Assembly (NCBI GenBank): GCA_030145945.1
Contig: JASLDK010000211.1
Coordinates: 1 to 5,577, forward strand
DNA: 5,577 bases
Direction: 5' to 3'
DNA from: Nocardioides sp.
Lineage (GTDB): Bacteria; Actinomycetota; Actinomycetes; Propionibacteriales; Nocardioidaceae
Shown: positions 4,568 through 5,577 of the stretch, piece by piece
Layout: every line of letters begins with the position of its first letter
How positions within the stretch are numbered: the stretch's first letter is position 1
Translations under genes and position numbers: made by a program
The notes under the pieces: model-generated
Told to the model about the DNA's origin: nothing
Databases searched by the model: none
Seen by the model: only the letters and a program-made list of their open reading frames with translations

Positions 4568-5577
4568 GCGACTCCATGGGACCGGGTCCTGAGTTTTCCA
4601 CCGATCATGAGGTGGGTGCTGAGCGTGAGTCTCCACAGAACGCCCCTGGTTATCCACAGGTGGACGACAGCAGCGTTTCACGTGAAACAACCGGACCGGT
4701 TGCCTCCACTCCCCCCTCGATGCCGCTGACGGCGGCGCAACTGGCCGAGCGGGCTGCGGTGCAGGACGACGACCTCACGCCGTTGGCCCGGGCCGCGCAG
4801 GCGACGGTCCTCGTCCGCGCGGGGATCCCCCAGGAGCAGTTGTCGCGTCCCGCCGAGACCCGCGTCTTCGTCGTCGCCAATCAGAAGGGTGGCGTCGGCA
4901 AGACCACGTCGACGGTCAACCTCGCAGCAGCGCTGACCCAGCTCGGACAGCGCGTGCTGGTGATCGACCTCGATCCCCAGGGCAACGCGTCGACGGCGCT
5001 CAACATCGAGCACCGGCAGGGCACGCCGTCGTCGTACGAACTTCTGGTCGACGGCATGTCCATCGCCGAGCTCGCGCAGCCCTGCCCCGACGCCAACGGC
5101 CTGTGGGTCGTCCCGGCGACGATCGACCTCGCGGGCGCGGAGATCGAGCTCGTCAGCGTCGTGGCCCGCGAGCAGCGGTTGAAGAAGGCCATCGACGCTC
5201 ACCCGCGGATCGGGACCGCGGCCGAGATCGGCGAGGACCGCTTCGACTACGTCTTCGTCGACTGCCCGCCGTCGCTCGGTCTGCTCACGCTGAACGCACT
5301 CGTCGCCGGCGCGGAGATGCTGATCCCGATCCAGGCGGAGTACTACGCGCTCGAGGGCCTCGGTCAGCTGCTCTCCACCGTCGACATGGTGCGCGCGCAC
5401 CTCAACCCCGATCTCGCCGTCTCGACCATCGTGTTGACGATGTACGACGCCCGCACCCGCCTCGCCGCAGGCGTCGCGGAGGAGGTGCGCGAGCACTTCG
5501 GTGACCAGGTCCTCAAGACCGCGATCCCGCGGTCCGTGCGCGTCTCCGAAGCACCGTCGTACGGTCAGACCGTGATG
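4564..5577 (+). CDS. parA: Chromosome-partitioning ATPase ParA (Soj), cut by right edge
   Basis: ParA is the deviant Walker-type ATPase that binds DNA non-specifically and, stimulated by ParB at parS, moves newly replicated origins apart. 338 codons are present and open to the edge. Seen: deviant Walker A KGGVGKTT (108-115), Walker A' VIDLDPQGN (133-141, D135), Walker B YVFVDCPPSLG (229-239, D233), then IPIQAEYYALEGLGQLL (254-270) and IPRSVRVSEAPSYG (321-334), both ParA hallmarks. The N-terminal extension of about 100 residues is typical of actinobacteria, with VSRET (38-42) encoded by a parS site and TPLARAAQ (72-79). Start: GTG 4564 with AGAGGAGGAA (4551-4560) at ideal spacing, overlapping the rsmG stop by 4 bases. 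Only the last C-terminal part is missing; parB is expected next. Confidence 0.96.
   Translation, partial: MSDSMGPGPEFSTDHEVGAERESPQNAPGYPQVDDSSVSRETTGPVASTPPSMPLTAAQLAERAAVQDDDLTPLARAAQATVLVRAGIPQEQLSRPAETRVFVVANQKGGVGKTTSTVNLAAALTQLGQRVLVIDLDPQGNASTALNIEHRQGTPSSYELLVDGMSIAELAQPCPDANGLWVVPATIDLAGAEIELVSVVAREQRLKKAIDAHPRIGTAAEIGEDRFDYVFVDCPPSLGLLTLNALVAGAEMLIPIQAEYYALEGLGQLLSTVDMVRAHLNPDLAVSTIVLTMYDARTRLAAGVAEEVREHFGDQVLKTAIPRSVRVSEAPSYGQTVM
4650..4658 (+). promoter_or_regulatory. Perfect DnaA box TTATCCACA inside parA
   Basis: TTATCCACA is an exact match to the general DnaA-box consensus. It lies within codons 29-32 of parA (Gly-Tyr-Pro-Gln) and 15 bp before the second parS. TCCAC (4653-4657) and GTGGA (4660-4664) form an inverted repeat. 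Weaker TCCAC-containing boxes precede it at 4594-4602 (TTTTCCACC) and 4629-4637 (GTCTCCACA), the latter 21 bp, about two helical turns, away. DnaA binding here is inferred. Confidence 0.6.
4674..4689. promoter_or_regulatory. parS centromere site 2 (CGTTTCACGTGAAACA), inside parA
   Basis: This 16-mer is identical to the parS at 3765-3780, including the same deviation at the first base, and lies 909 bp downstream of it. It is fully inside the parA coding sequence, where it encodes VSRET in the N-terminal extension. Clusters of parS near the origin are normal in actinobacteria. Confidence 0.95.

Noticed and set aside
3431..4690. Minus-strand open frame of 419 codons opposite jag, rsmG and the parA start, beginning MFHVKR
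   Set aside because: Its start simply reads the parS palindrome backwards, and the body is antisense low-complexity sequence opposite RsmG.
4678..5496. Minus-strand open frame of 272 codons opposite parA
   Set aside because: It is an antisense shadow of a well-conserved ParA with all motifs intact; the Asp/Arg/Val-rich translation is typical of GC-rich antisense frames.

Overview
The window is a chromosomal origin-proximal segment of a high-GC actinobacterium. Strong G/C bias at third codon positions, GTG start codons, the gene content and the protein sequences all fit this. The DnaA, RsmG and ParA sequences look most like the Nocardioides/Aeromicrobium side of the phylum, but that placement is an impression from sequence feel and not a computed result.

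Layout from left to right. Positions 1-708, minus strand: the N-terminal 236 codons of dnaA, running off the left edge. Positions 709-1228: a 520-bp gene-free divergent regulatory region. It holds a proposed dnaA promoter (minus strand), a proposed rpmH promoter (plus strand), one perfect and one near-perfect DnaA box, and a leader hairpin just before rpmH. Positions 1229-5577, plus strand: a tightly packed array of rpmH (L34), rnpA (RNase P protein), yidD, yidC (membrane insertase), jag/khpB (KH-R3H RNA-binding protein), rsmG (16S rRNA G527 methyltransferase) and parA. The last runs off the right edge, where parB would be expected. This is the conserved dnaA-rpmH-rnpA-yidD-yidC-jag-rsmG-parA synteny of bacterial origins.

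The genes combine translation and membrane-biogenesis functions (L34, RNase P protein, YidD/YidC, Jag, RsmG) with replication and segregation (DnaA, ParA). Translation looks strongly coupled: four junctions overlap by 1-4 bases (rnpA/yidD, yidD/yidC, yidC/jag, rsmG/parA) and all eight genes appear to start with GTG. Two identical 16-bp parS sites lie 909 bp apart, one just before or at the 5' end of rsmG and one inside the parA coding sequence. A perfect TTATCCACA DnaA box sits 15 bp before the second parS, so replication-initiator and partition-protein sites are side by side.

I see no mobile element, CRISPR array, tRNA/rRNA gene or defence system, and no evidence for an undescribed multi-gene system. 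The observations worth checking are cis-acting ones: box/parS arrangements, a perfect 11-bp inverted repeat inside rnpA, and a small internal duplication in the yidD tail. The core replication origin (AT-rich unwinding element with many boxes) is not visible here; in related actinobacteria it usually lies between dnaA and dnaN, which would be beyond the left edge.
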